This document shows positions 24,601-35,230 of a DNA stretch of 64,000 nt, piece by piece. The notes under the pieces are model-generated. The model was not told the DNA's origin, searched no databases, and saw only the letters and a program-made list of their open reading frames with translations. Position 1 is the first letter of the stretch, and every line of letters starts with the position of its first letter. The stretch comes from Rotaria socialis (lineage: Eukaryota; Rotifera; Eurotatoria; Philodinida; Philodinidae): positions 62,001-126,000 of the forward strand of contig CAJNYU010000990.1 of the NCBI GenBank assembly GCA_905331475.1. The letters are read 5' to 3'. Both the position numbers and the translations under genes were made by a program.

Positions 24601-25910
24601 TGGCCGATAAATTGTGTGAAGAATACATGATGGCTGGCAAGAGCACTATTATTCAACTAGGCCTAACCCCTAATAGTGTTATTGAAAATGCTGCAAAACT
24701 TGCATGTATCGACGATTTAAAATCATCCGGGATAGAAACTGTAAGACAAATAGGAGACTCAATACCATATTTTGAATCTTTTCATTGCTAATAGTGGTGT
24801 ACTTAGATGTTAGTATTTAGGTATCCCTAATTATTTCACGTTTGTTTTTAAATGTATATTCGGTCCACCAAACACTTGAAAAAATTAAGTGTACGTAACT
24901 TCATTTTCTGGTCATAGAGAAGATACTGCAACTAATCAAAGAAAGAGTGTTTATATATAGTTTGGGGTTCCACCAGGGAGTTGCTGATTGCAGAATTAAG
25001 TAATTTCGAGATGTATGACTAGTTTTCCAACGAGCATACTAGATTCTGTTACTGTGACCTAACAATTTTTTCTGCGCTCACAAAGCTATCCCTTTAGTAA
25101 TGAAGATTAATGATTCAATTATAATTCTCGACATAGGCCACATTCCAAAAACAAGAAAGATTTAGATCATAATAATTACGAACTTCCTTTTGGAAAATTG
25201 ATCTTTTTCATCTTAATAAGCTCTGAAGTCTAGCACAATCAGTGCTTCTTTATGTGAGCATTATGGACAGTAAGGCTCCTAAAAATTGTTCCTCAAGGTG
25301 TTATTTAATGTTGTTAGCACAGGATCATATGTATTTTTTACAGAAGGAACTACCGAATAACAAATTAGAGAACTGAGTAGTAGTTTTATCGAGTTACTTC
25401 TGGATGTGACTCCATGTTAGGGTCTGACATCTTTATCTATATGTTGGAGGTCAACATTCTCTTGTTTGTTTGTTTTCTCTCGTTCTTCTCCCTTTTTGTT
25501 TATTGTTATGAAACAGTTATGTCTTATACGTAATAAAGAAAGCCCTGTGAACTCAGGACATAACACTCCAGCTTGTAGTTTTATCTTCACTTTAGTTTGG
25601 TTCTGGTATCATGCATCTTATGATGTCAGAAGCGATCAGTGGAGCACGTCCTGACACATATGCTCAGCTGGACGTTTTAATAACAAATGGAGCAACAGCG
25701 TTATCTCCGACAATAGCAAATGTTTCACAGCAAATTGACAATTTGATTACTGAAACGCTGGATACGACTGCCCAACCATCTACCACTATTAACATAGTGA
25801 CAGAAGATTCCAATCCAACCACGCCTCCGTTTTCGAGTGCAAGTGGCGATTTTCTGCATATTGGATATTTCTATTTATTTTTGATCATTCATTTGCTCAA
25901 TATTTTCTAA
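21625..25910 (+). CDS. secreted protein with two tandem RGM C-terminal modules, predicted GPI-anchored
   Basis: Related to repulsive guidance molecules, which are GPI-linked BMP co-receptors and neogenin ligands. Exons inferred: 21625-21682, 21758-21942, 22002-22080, 22136-22221, 22282-22584, 22649-22907, 22967-23160, 23217-23295, 24288-24376, 24429-24740, 25596-25910; total 652 residues. Signal peptide MIATILIAFCLVAVSA. Module 1 opens with CLIFGDPHLRTF (GDPH 32-35) and module 2 with CHVWGDPHILQF (GDPH 339-342); this is the RGM autocleavage motif. Each then has WC...G, N.YV...ITV, GLCIS....C..EAG and a C-terminal Cys pair. The tail after SSASGD is hydrophobic (IGYFYLFLIIHLLNIF), typical of a GPI signal. 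Exon phases repeat exactly between modules (1-0, 0-1, 1-0, 0-0), and the second exon is 79 nt in both. The RGM N-terminal helical domain is missing. Two separate genes is the alternative: a stop at 22937 follows if the 59-bp intron 22908-22966 is retained. Confidence 0.78.
24089..24163. repeat. telomere-like inverted tract inside an RGM-gene intron
   Basis: gtgtgtgggtgtggatg on the left, ctcacacccgacaccctcaa with further cacaccc on the right, separated by ~35 bp. It lies in the 992-bp intron 23296-24287, which is about 15 times longer than its counterpart in module 1. Confidence 0.65.
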
Positions 25911-26985
25911 CTGTTTCTTAACTGATTGCGTTCATGGGCAGTCATTTTAATGAGAATAAACCAGAAAAATTGCTTCAATCGCCACATTTTGAAAAAGTTA
26001 CAAAGCTATAGTAGGATCATTTCTTTTCAGTGAAAATTAAAAAAGGAATATCTTATATCAGAAGTTGCAGAATGTCTACTCAGGAGAATTCAGAATTCTG
26101 TGGACTTATCGATTTAAAGAAAAAACGATGCTTATAGAATAGAATTCTATATTATTATGATTAAAGTATTTAAATGTGGGTGTTCATGTGATATTAAAAT
26201 TCTACTCAGGGTGGTTTAAATTCGGTTTAGAATACGTAGAGTTCTAGTTTTTTGCCGGATCTTCTTCAAGCGAAACAGTAGTCAGTCATATAATGTCCTT
26301 ATATTAATTTCAATGTTGATTGAATGTAGGCATGCATCGAATCCGGGTAGTACCGAGATCCAGGTAGTTCGGGTTCGGTGAATGCCTACTCACAACCGCA
26401 TCCAATGTTATACTGTTATTAAACGTAGGGAAATTAAACAATACATTCGTGGAAATTAGCAAGCACAAACTTGCAAAATTCGATTGCTAAAAAGTATGAG
26501 CTGAGATCAGTAGATTGAACTTGTTTTTTCTTCAAGAGATCAATCAGTTTGCTTGTGATTGATTCGTGTATGATTATCCTTCACTATGAATAGCAGAGAT
26601 CAAACGATGATAGCTATTATTCGGTTTTTCGCCAATATGAGTCCTTTTACTGACGGGCGTCACAAGAAGATCAGCTTACCGAAAACTTTTGAAGCAATTA
26701 TTAGTTCCATTGCGTTGCCATTGTGTGCACTATAATGGCAATGGGGTATTGGTATGGATGTACTGATTTCCATTTACTTCATCTCTTTAGTGGCACCCCT
26801 CCCTCATTAGCGGGCATAATTCAGGATTATGTTATTTATAAAATGATGATTTATTACTTTTTATTACATGTAAACGATATAATTGGCGATAAAAAAACAT
26901 AACAAGTTTCAATTCAGTCAACAGAATTGACACTTGATGAATGTAGATTGAGTAAAGATAATTCATAGGTGAAATTGTTTTGGGT
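25911..26985. other. intergenic, no recognisable gene
   Basis: AT-rich DNA downstream of the RGM-like gene. No coding or repeat signal I can support. Confidence 0.4.
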
Positions 26986-26987
26986 AC

Positions 26988-27056
26988 CAGTGTGGGCGAA
27001 TGTATGCCTGAACGCCTAGATGTTCTGGGTATAGAATTTAAACTCACACCACATTC
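26988..27056. repeat. weak telomere-like inverted tract
   Basis: agtgtgggcgaatg and aactcacaccacattc face each other over ~35 bp. Degenerate member of the class. Confidence 0.35.
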
Positions 27057-27204
27057 TGTAACTAACTATCTGGTAGCTGCAACTTTCCTTCCCTAACTTC
27101 TTTGTGTACTCACGGATGCTTCCAATTATCCATCAAAAAAAACAATGGTGTTTTTCTCTTGAATATATTTATTTCTATGAACAACAAAAAAATCAATTAC
27201 AATT

Positions 27205-27575
27205 TCTTTTTTACATTTTTGATATTCCTCTGCATTGCTAGAAGGTTAGGATGCTTTTCGTATCCTAAATTTAGTAAAATAGCTTCTGCACATTCATAAA
27301 ATGATAATGCATTCATATTAGTCACCTATATTCGAATGCATCACACCTATGTTGTTGTAGGAAGTGGCTAAAGTTGGATGATTTAAAGGAAGAGCTTTTT
27401 CTTCGATTTCCAGTGCTTTTTGATGAAAAAAACGTGCATTTGAATAATCACACATGTTGGAATGCGCCAAGCCGATGTTGTTGTAGGAAGTAGCCAAATT
27501 TGGATGATTTTCAGGAAGACCCTCTTGGCGAATTTCTAATGCTTTTCGATAATACGAAATTGCATTATAATAGTG
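27205..27575 (-). pseudogene. kinesin-light-chain-like TPR fragment
   Basis: Minus strand reads YNAISYYRKALEIRQEGLP then NHPNLATSYNNIGLAHSNMCDY and a second similar unit: 42-residue TPRs of the kinesin light chain type (A..YY.KALEI....P..HP.LA..YNNIG). A frameshift near 27316 separates the last readable unit, which continues to about 27205 (HPNLLAMQR). The upstream end is cut by the LTR-like insertion at 27576. Such TPR arrays occur in large families in bdelloids. Partial and frameshifted, probably non-functional. Confidence 0.75.
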
Positions 27576-28107
27576 TGCCAAGAAGTACGCCCCTCATAAA
27601 GGACGAGATTAGATAGGGGTTATATGAACCACTGGACGTCCGCTCATAAGTCATAGAACTAATGAACATATAGTCGTGACGTAATTGGACTTATAGTGCT
27701 AATGGACATCCTTGTATATGACGACACATAATCACCCACTGAACAATACGTAATCGTTCCCTGTATTTTTTTCTTTCTCTATATCATTTTCTCCCTATAT
27801 ATCTTTTCGTCTCTATGCATTTTCTCTCTTTGTTTCTCTCTCTCTCCTATTTATATTTCTCCTTATTCTCTCTCTAGTATAAAAACTCGCGTTCCATAAG
27901 CAGTACGAGAGTAGTATAAGACGAGTAATATTAGCGTAGTGTGTTGGGCAATTGAGTCGAGTTCACTTCTAAACAAGTCAAGTTAGAATTTAGTTGTACT
28001 TTGTAATACGTACGATTGTATTTGGTTGTATTGAAAGACAACACACAGAACTCATTTTGGACAAGAATAAACTCATCGTGTGGAATTGTTTGTTAATATT
28101 ATACACA
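27576..28107. mobile_element. probable solo LTR of an LTR retrotransposon
   Basis: 532 bp starting TGCCAAG and ending ATACACA (TG...CA). It is flanked by tagtg (27571-27575) and cagtg (28108-28112), a 5-bp target duplication with one mismatch. Internal order fits an LTR: a TATA box (tataaaaac, 27878-27886) after a C/T-rich block, then AATAAA at 28066-28071 about 40 bp from the end. No gag or pol lies adjacent, hence solo. Confidence 0.6.
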
Positions 28108-28245
28108 CAGTGGCTAAAATATATATATAGCTGATACTGATCTACACTTTGTTGTCCATCATCCTATCAGGATATATACGCAATTCTATATATCCCGATA
28201 GTTATTTGAAGAATATTTACGCGACCTAAATATTTTTCCGTTACA

Positions 28246-28416
28246 GGTATTAGCACAATTGTTGATTTTAATCTCATCAATGTTGCCATTTAGCCACACT
28301 AGTTGAAATTTTTGAATAAAATGAGTACACGCTGGATGTTGGTGTCTGATACTTCTTTGTTCAGATGCTCTAACAACAGCATCGGTACTTTCTGTCAATG
28401 CTTTTTTAATATCCAT
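28246..28416 (-). pseudogene. possible 5' exon of the interrupted TPR gene
   Basis: Minus-strand ORF containing FQLVWLNGNIDEIKINNC. I associate a FxLVWLDxNIDE..NDDCRNT-like segment with the N-terminal part of bdelloid TPR proteins that also carry an ADP-ribosyltransferase region, but this is from memory and unverified. A donor (acct|gtaacg) near 28246 would end the exon. Pairing with the TPR fragment across the LTR is inference; the splice phases do not obviously agree. Confidence 0.35.
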
Positions 28417-28694
28417 ACTATGTGTTGTTTTATCAATGAAAAATCTTTTGAAGATACCTTTAATTAATATACAGATGTTTGCAAAAACAACTTGAAAAAC
28501 ATTTATTTAAAAAAAATGATTTCTCTACTATTACAAGTAACTACAAAATCCATTTTTGAGGGCTCAACCCTCGACAGATATACGACACGCTGCATATACA
28601 GCAGCGTAATATCTCTCCCTTTCAATACATATTTATTCAATTGTATGATCGACCAATAATTCGAAAAATCACAAAATTTCAATATTACATATGT

Positions 28695-29290
28695 GGAACA
28701 ATAGCATACGATCTGTTTCTCGTATTTATCGTGAAATAAAAATCTAGTGAGGCCTATCTATTACAATATTGACAAATTAGAAGAAGCAGGTTCTCTTAAA
28801 CATCGAAGTGAAAATGGTCGAGAACGCGCCCTTGGTGAAACAGAAAAGAAACCTATCGCTCAATACATTCGATGTGACAATGAAATAACCCTTAGCTAAT
28901 TAAAAGAAAATTTATCCAACCTGTACCACACATCAGTGTCGACATCAATGGTTAGCCGTCAACGTCATGAATTTAGTTATAAATATGTTTTACCACAATC
29001 TACTCATATGTTAACACCGGATGAAAAAGAGCGCCCTATACAATGGGCTAAGAAACATAAAAATGATGATTTTACTGATAACGAAACTGCTATACGAAAC
29101 GTTTGAAGAGGGCTCCTATTTAATCAACATTTTTCACGTGGAGAAGTCAAAAATGTTGAAATTTCGATTATAGATATTTTTGTTGGATACAAGAAAAAGA
29201 GATGTTTGTCTCATTTTTCTTCTAAAAGTGATAAGTTGGCATATCAAATTATGGTGTCGTGTAGTACTCATCCGATGCTATCCACCAAAG
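28695..29290 (+). pseudogene. degenerate Tc1/mariner-type transposase
   Basis: Broken frames contain YYNIDKLEEAGSLKHRSENG, then TSMVSRQRHEFSYKYVLPQS, then DEKERPIQWAKKHKNDDFTD. This is the linker and first catalytic region of IS630-Tc1-type transposases (W.kkH...D...ftDE). Stops near 28898 and 29104 and later frame loss show it is inactive. No inverted ends found. Confidence 0.6.
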
Positions 29291-29469
29291 TATAAAACAA
29301 TTCGAAAAACAATTTTCTAGATGATGATATCTGTAAAAGAAGTTATGCAGATTGTTTTGCAAACACCTGTAGCATACTAATTTTTTTCTGTGGCTTGTTG
29401 CTCTCGCTTAAGCCATGTTTTTATTTGTTTTCGGCGAGTTTCTCCTTTTGTATAATGTTATTATCAGTA

Positions 29470-29600
29470 AGTGTATGGGTATGGGTGTGGGTGTAAGAGG
29501 AGAGGTGAGGGTGGTTTGTCAGGAAAGAGATGAAGGTGGAGTGATTTCTCTTCTACTGATCATTCAGATCCCGAATTATATCCTCACACCCTATAGTGTC
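29470..29600. repeat. telomere-like inverted tract
   Basis: tatgggtatgggtgtgggtgt and a following gaggtgagggtgg on the left, atcctcacaccctat on the right. Confidence 0.5.
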
Positions 29601-29674
29601 TGGCCACCAGATTGATAATTAACTCGATGTAATCAAGGTATCTTTGAAAAGTATTCTTTATATTGAGGTTTAGC

Positions 29675-29755
29675 CTTTGGGGTGTAGATATGTGTGTAGG
29701 TCTCTGGGTATGAATGAATAAACGAAAAACACCCACACTCACCCACCCTCAAGAT
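29675..29755. repeat. telomere-like inverted tract
   Basis: ttggggtgtagatatgtgtg facing acacccacactcacccaccc across a ~40-bp AT-rich loop. Confidence 0.5.
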
Positions 29756-29951
29756 TTGTCTGTAGTTCGTGCTTTTCACAATCATTTTTGAAAAAATCTC
29801 TACCTGAAATAAAGATGAAAATTTGCGACGTAGAAATTTTATTACACAAGAAACAAGTCAACGATGCGTTAGAAGTATGTACATTTGGATGCTTTGTCTG
29901 AACTCAATGTTTAAGTAATATATTTTGCTAGATATTGCTTGAAATTATTGA

Positions 29952-29997
29952 TGAGGGTGCGTGTGGGTGTGGGTGTGAATTCCACATCCACACCTAA
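29952..29997. repeat. telomere-like inverted tract, compact
   Basis: gagggtgcgtgtgggtgtgg followed after a very short spacer by ccacatccacacc: almost a simple palindrome. Confidence 0.6.
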
Positions 29998-29999
29998 AA

Positions 30000-31160
30000 A
30001 ATCCGAAGAAATTAATAAACAAATAGTTTTTGACAATGATCTCAGTCTTATATAGAAAAGCATGTTCAATCAACTCTATATGTGGTTTAATTATTTGACC
30101 AAGTGATAACGCCAAAAATCATTTTTAGATTGATAACCTCGATTTTGAACAAAGCGCTTAATACAATAAAACCTGATAAGTTCAGAGGAAACGTTTTTTT
30201 TTCCCGAGAAATTGGATACGCAATTGAAAGGGATGCGTATTAATAAGTGAATACTTTTTTAAATTAAGTATTGTGATATTATTTTACCAATTTTAAACTT
30301 AAAATTTAGAAAGAAATCGACACTATGTTCCTTAATCATGGCATTGAATGATTTGACTTTTTTCGTTTCCTTAAATACTGTAATTTTCTTTTTCCTTCGT
30401 TCTATTATGGGGATTTACCGGTGTTAAAGCCTGATCATTTTTCTTGATAACGTTCGTAATTGCTGTTCAAACTATGCTGATAAATGTCATTCCAAGCTAC
30501 CCAAGTCAAAGAAGTATGGTAGTCTCTGTTAAATTAGACTCGAGTAGTGCCTCACGCCTCATATTAGAGGGTGGGCTGTGAATTTGGGGTGAAATTATGT
30601 ATATTCATTTTATCGGTACCCACAACCACAAAATGTTTCATCAATGAATCAATAACACAATTAATAAGATTAGAAGACAGAATAAGGTATTTGAATTTTT
30701 ACTCTTAGTTTGATAATAAACGAATATGATTTAATTATATTTAGATTGAAAATTGAAAATGAACAAAACATTGTGATTGATTTTTGGAAAAACAAACTCT
30801 CTGGTCTAATCGTCATTGTAGCTCGTACATGACTCCATCGATATGGACATAAATACAAACAGAATTATTTAAAAAATATTATCAATTAGTTTATTCGATG
30901 ATAATTCAATTGAAAATATAATAAAATATATCGTTTTGTCGAAATCAAAAAAGTCCTTTACTGAAAGCATATTTCGATGGAACAAATTTTCTTGGTGATA
31001 CATTCGTTTAATTATTTATTTTTCGATTAGACTCATCTCGCATAATTAGACTAGACAAGTACTGAGCAACTAAATCGATTGGTTATAATTACGAAAAAAT
31101 ATTTTCATATACGAAACTGAAATACATCAAAAATAATACCCGTTTCATCGTCTCGGTTGT
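30000..31160. other. intergenic, no recognisable gene
   Basis: AT-rich, short frames only. Confidence 0.4.
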
Positions 31161-31169
31161 CACTTTTTC

Positions 31170-31262
31170 GGGGCTGGGTGTAACCGTAGGGAAGACTACA
31201 ACGCTCACATTATAATCTGCACCCCCTCACACATTCAGGTTGTGGGTATGGGTCTTGAATGT
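31170..31262. repeat. telomere-like tract
   Basis: ggggctgggtgtaacc, then ctgcaccccctcacacattc, then gttgtgggtatgggtc. Arms are in mixed orientation. Confidence 0.4.
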
Positions 31263-31520
31263 ATGAAAGTCACATACAGTCACAGACCAATTCTTAAAAT
31301 CTTTAATTGTTATAAATATTTATTTGATAAATTTTGACTAGTCACTTCAATTTCTATTACATATAGGCTAAAAATAGAAAAATGTCTATTTCACCATTGA
31401 AGTATATCATAATAAGTTTTTATCCATGTTAGATACCTAAATTCAGATTACGAATTGATGTTTCTTTTACGAAACTGTATTAATTGATTATAGGAAAAAT
31501 AGAAAAAGAAAGAGCAATTA

Positions 31521-33519
31521 TTAAAATGATGTTAAATATATAATAAAAATGGAAATACATATAGAAAATGCATATTTTATATTCATTGCTGTATTTGTTA
31601 TTGTTTCATCTGTTTTTTTTATTCCCCAAAGATTATCAGTTCCGAAATATTGCATAGCTGCTTGTTTACTTTTTATTGTTGTACCAGAAAAATCAATTTG
31701 ACTTATTTTATTTAGACATGAACGATCTGGTTCAAATTTTGGTGATATGACGAATGTTGCCGCTAAATTCCAGCCACAATTTCCTTCTTCGCCTGTCATT
31801 GGTGCTGCATCTACATTTTTTATTATTTAAATTTTTAAAAATTACGTAGAAAGAAAATTTACTTGTTGCTGTATGTCCTGTACGTGGCATTTCAATATAG
31901 GTAAAGTTTGAATTAATTAATGAATATTGTTTAGAAAAATGTCGGGCAATTGGCACTGGTAATGCTTGGTCCATATCACCTTGATTCATTCGATAGAATT
32001 CTTAAAATTTAGCTTTAAATATAATTAAAAACCTACCATGTAATAATAAAACTGGTAATTTAGTCATTTTGGTTGGATATTTTCTATAGTATTGATCAGT
32101 CGGATATCCTAATATTTGATATTGTTGAATCGGACAATAAACATCAGGCATTACATGTGTTGAAGCAAATGTATTCATTGATGCTCCTTTTAAATAATCA
32201 CATGATGGATTTGTTTCTTCGGGATTGAAAGGAGACCACAATTCAGCAAAATTATTATTTAGTTCAACTAAAATTGAATATCCTACTGCTCCATCTTCAT
32301 TGGGTGGTTGCGTTACATTTAAAAAATGTCCTAGAACATTTTGATCATCCAAATTACATCGATTAATTCGATAGATCAACGCTGGAAAAAGTTGCATCAT
32401 ATTTGGATAAAATATATACGACATCTAAAGAAATAGATTTTTCTAAACGTTTCTTTTTGCTGTTATTTTACTTTTTTTGCAATATCTTCAGTAGTTGTAT
32501 GTAATAAAGAAAGACAAGATGAATTCGTTTGAAAATCTTCTTGCATTTTATAAGTATAGAGTGCGCGCATTGGATTTTTATCTTCGAAATATTGGGCACA
32601 TCCTTCTTCATCTTGCGCACAACGTGTAAATAAGTCTAAAAACATGTAATTTAAATATTTATCCCCATGAACTAATCGTGTTATATCAGTGGGTAATACA
32701 GAATCAAGTATAACTCCGTCGACTTGTTCGTTATCTTGAGTCACATGAAGATATCTTTGTAGAAGATAAGTTCCTTGACTTGATCCCATTAAAATAACAC
32801 GTTGATTTGAGTTTAAATTTTGACGATTACTACCCATAATTACTTTTAAAATATATTCTAAATCACGTGCTGTATTTGTGTATGTATTTTGTTTTAAACG
32901 ATATTCATTATCTCTTATATACGGTAAACAAGCTGTGAAATTTTTAACAATCGATGTTGGACATTCGATTAAACTGCTTTGGCCAACACCACGTTTATCT
33001 GTCACATATATTGATACTGAACCATTCAATGCACTAACAACACCAACAGCTTCTAATTCTAAACTAGTCACTGGAATACCACCGCCACCTATCAAAGAAA
33101 AATTATTTATATATATATAATTTTATTTAATATACCTGGTATTCTCCATAAATGATGAGATTGATTTTGATATCCCAATAGAAAATAACGTTTAACAAAT
33201 ACTTGTATAGTTTGTGTACATGTCGTGAAATTCGTTGTATTCCAATTGATAGGAACATTTAAAAACATACATTGCGCATAAATATTATTTATTGTTACAG
33301 GCTAGAAAAGTATTGAAATAGTTTGCAAATATATATATATGAATATATTAAATAAAATACTCCATCTGAAAGAACAGAACAACTAGACCAATTTGCTTCA
33401 ACAATCGGCCAAGAATTTAAAGGTAAACAGCTTTGGCCATTGGCAACATTTGAAAATATTTCAAGTAAAAGTATAATACTCGATAGAAACCATTTTGTAG
33501 AATACCAACGCAGCAGCAT
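31521..33519 (-). CDS. secreted alpha/beta hydrolase (S33/TAP-like), predicted GPI-anchored
   Basis: Serine hydrolase resembling prolyl-aminopeptidase/TAP-type peptidases. Exons inferred (minus): 33519-33361, 33301-33136, 33088-32472, 32424-32037, 32000-31863, 31810-31521; 585 residues in continuous frame. The start ATG at 33519 gives a signal peptide (KWFLSSIILLLEIFSNVANG). Fold signature: Gly-rich loop at 109-111, DKRGVGQSS (138-146), nucleophile elbow VILMGSSQGTYL with Ser211, acidic residue in GDMDQALP and His in RTGHTA; these make a plausible Ser-Asp-His triad. The C-terminus ends YAFSICISIFIIYLTSF, a hydrophobic tail that could be a GPI signal or a membrane anchor. Many Asn glycosylation sequons fit an extracellular protein. 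Substrate unknown; acyl hydrolase activity is the alternative to peptidase. Confidence 0.85.
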
Positions 33520-34439
33520 TGTCAATTGATAATTACTTGTATAATTTTCTTCTTAAATATATAACTTGTTTTTTACTAATAGATGTAAAATAATCTTTTA
33601 TTTGTCAAAAATAGTTTGCGTTGCGATGAATGATTCATAAAAACAGATCCTTGTGTAAATATTATTATTGGCGCATATACTTTGATAACGTATACGTCAA
33701 CATAACATATAGAGTTACCATTACTTCTTTTTTAATAGATTTTAAACGTACACCTTTATCGCTAGTCATCGAGGCATTAGTGATTAACTAGAGTACGTTT
33801 GTTTTTTTAACTCATATTTTTCTGTTCGATTCTTAAGAAACAGTTCACAACTTCATAACTATTCTGAACATTTTATGATAAAAGGTGACTAAGATTACTA
33901 TAAATATAATCTAATCGCAAATTGAATATGAAAATTAAATATCAATAGTTCTTCAATAGTTCGAGCGATGGACTATCTATGTTGTATGACTTTATCTGAA
34001 TAGATTGCTACTCATCCCAAGGTAACACCGGATCGCCCTATGCGATATGAATAGTAAAATCTACTGCAATAGAAATCGAGATCTTAACTAATCAAGTCTG
34101 TTTTTCACCATCATTTTAAAATATGTAACAATTGTTTTTTAGTCATGTTTATTAAAAGGAGTTCAACGTTATTTCTTACATCCTAAAAGCATAGTTGTGC
34201 TAGATCACGCGATACCGAAAATTTCTTCATGTTGTTCGATTTTCCCGATCAACTAAACCAATTAACAAAAAATTCTAGTGATGATAATACACCACGAGGA
34301 GCATTTTCAATCGAATAAACAAGTATATTGATATTAAAAATAGTGGTAGTTTAAGTTTTGGACAAACAGGAAGATATTATTATTCTAGTAAATGAACATG
34401 ATTTTCTATGTCATTTCAATTATATCCCCTCGAGTTGGT
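33520..34439. other. intergenic, no recognisable gene
   Basis: Region upstream of the hydrolase gene. AT-rich, nothing assignable. Confidence 0.4.
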
Positions 34440-34846
34440 GGGGAATTTGATTTTGCGGCAAAATCAAAATGCTTATACCGCAATACCGCAATACCGCAAA
34501 TGTTATTGCGGTATTGCGGTATTGCGGTATAGTGGCATTGCGGTATAGCGGCAGTGCGGTATAGCAGTAGCTAGATGTTACATATCCCTTACAGAGACAA
34601 AGCGGCAAGGGGGAGAAGGTACCACCCCCGCACCCTCACTAGGTACCCCATCCCCACACCCTCACTGGGTACCCCTCCCCACACCCACAGTAGGTACCCA
34701 TCCTCGCATCCACACTAGGTACCCCTCCATACACCCACACTAGGTACCCCATCGTATAGTATAGCGGTATACTAGTACAGTTTTTATTTTGTCACAAATA
34801 GAGATGATTTTAATGAAATCGATTTTGCCGCAAGTTCAAATTCCCC
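34440..34846. mobile_element. MITE-like element with ~27-bp inverted ends and internal minisatellites
   Basis: The left end ggggaatttgattttgcggc and the right end (complement of gccgcaagttcaaattcccc) pair imperfectly. Inside are 8-bp repeats (ataccgca, then its complement tgcggtat) forming a second inverted array at 34475-34565, and a minisatellite of ggtacccc + acccacact units (34617-34750). No ORF of note. Confidence 0.6.
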
Positions 34847-34974
34847 ATCATATGATCCCCTCGTACTCCTTCTTACTTATAAAAAATTGAACTATGGAAG
34901 TAGCGCACTTTTCCTCTTGGGCAGTCGTCTATATCACAGAGAGTATTTCAAAGATGAAGAGTTATCATATTCGG

Positions 34975-35230
34975 TGTGGGTGTGTTCTATTGAAAACGTC
35001 AAATATACCTACACCCACCCCCTCGCACCCACACCCTCACCCCCGTCCACCCCCNCTGCATCAGCTTCTGCATTCAAAATATGACCACGACCTTCAGGCA
35101 ATACAAGAACGTGAGGGTGTGGGTGTCATTCTTCTCTTTATCCACATGCTCACCCACACCCACACCCTCGCACCCACACCCACACCCACACCCTCGCACC
35201 CACACCCTCACCCACGTCCACACCCTCTCC
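34975..35230. repeat. telomere-like tracts (CCCACA type)
   Basis: Long runs of cacccacaccctcgcaccca and related units, with an opposing gtgagggtgtgggtgtc at 35111-35127. It is the densest telomere-like block in the window and overlaps the left arm of the 35056-36440 element. The N at 35055 shows assembly uncertainty. Confidence 0.7.
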
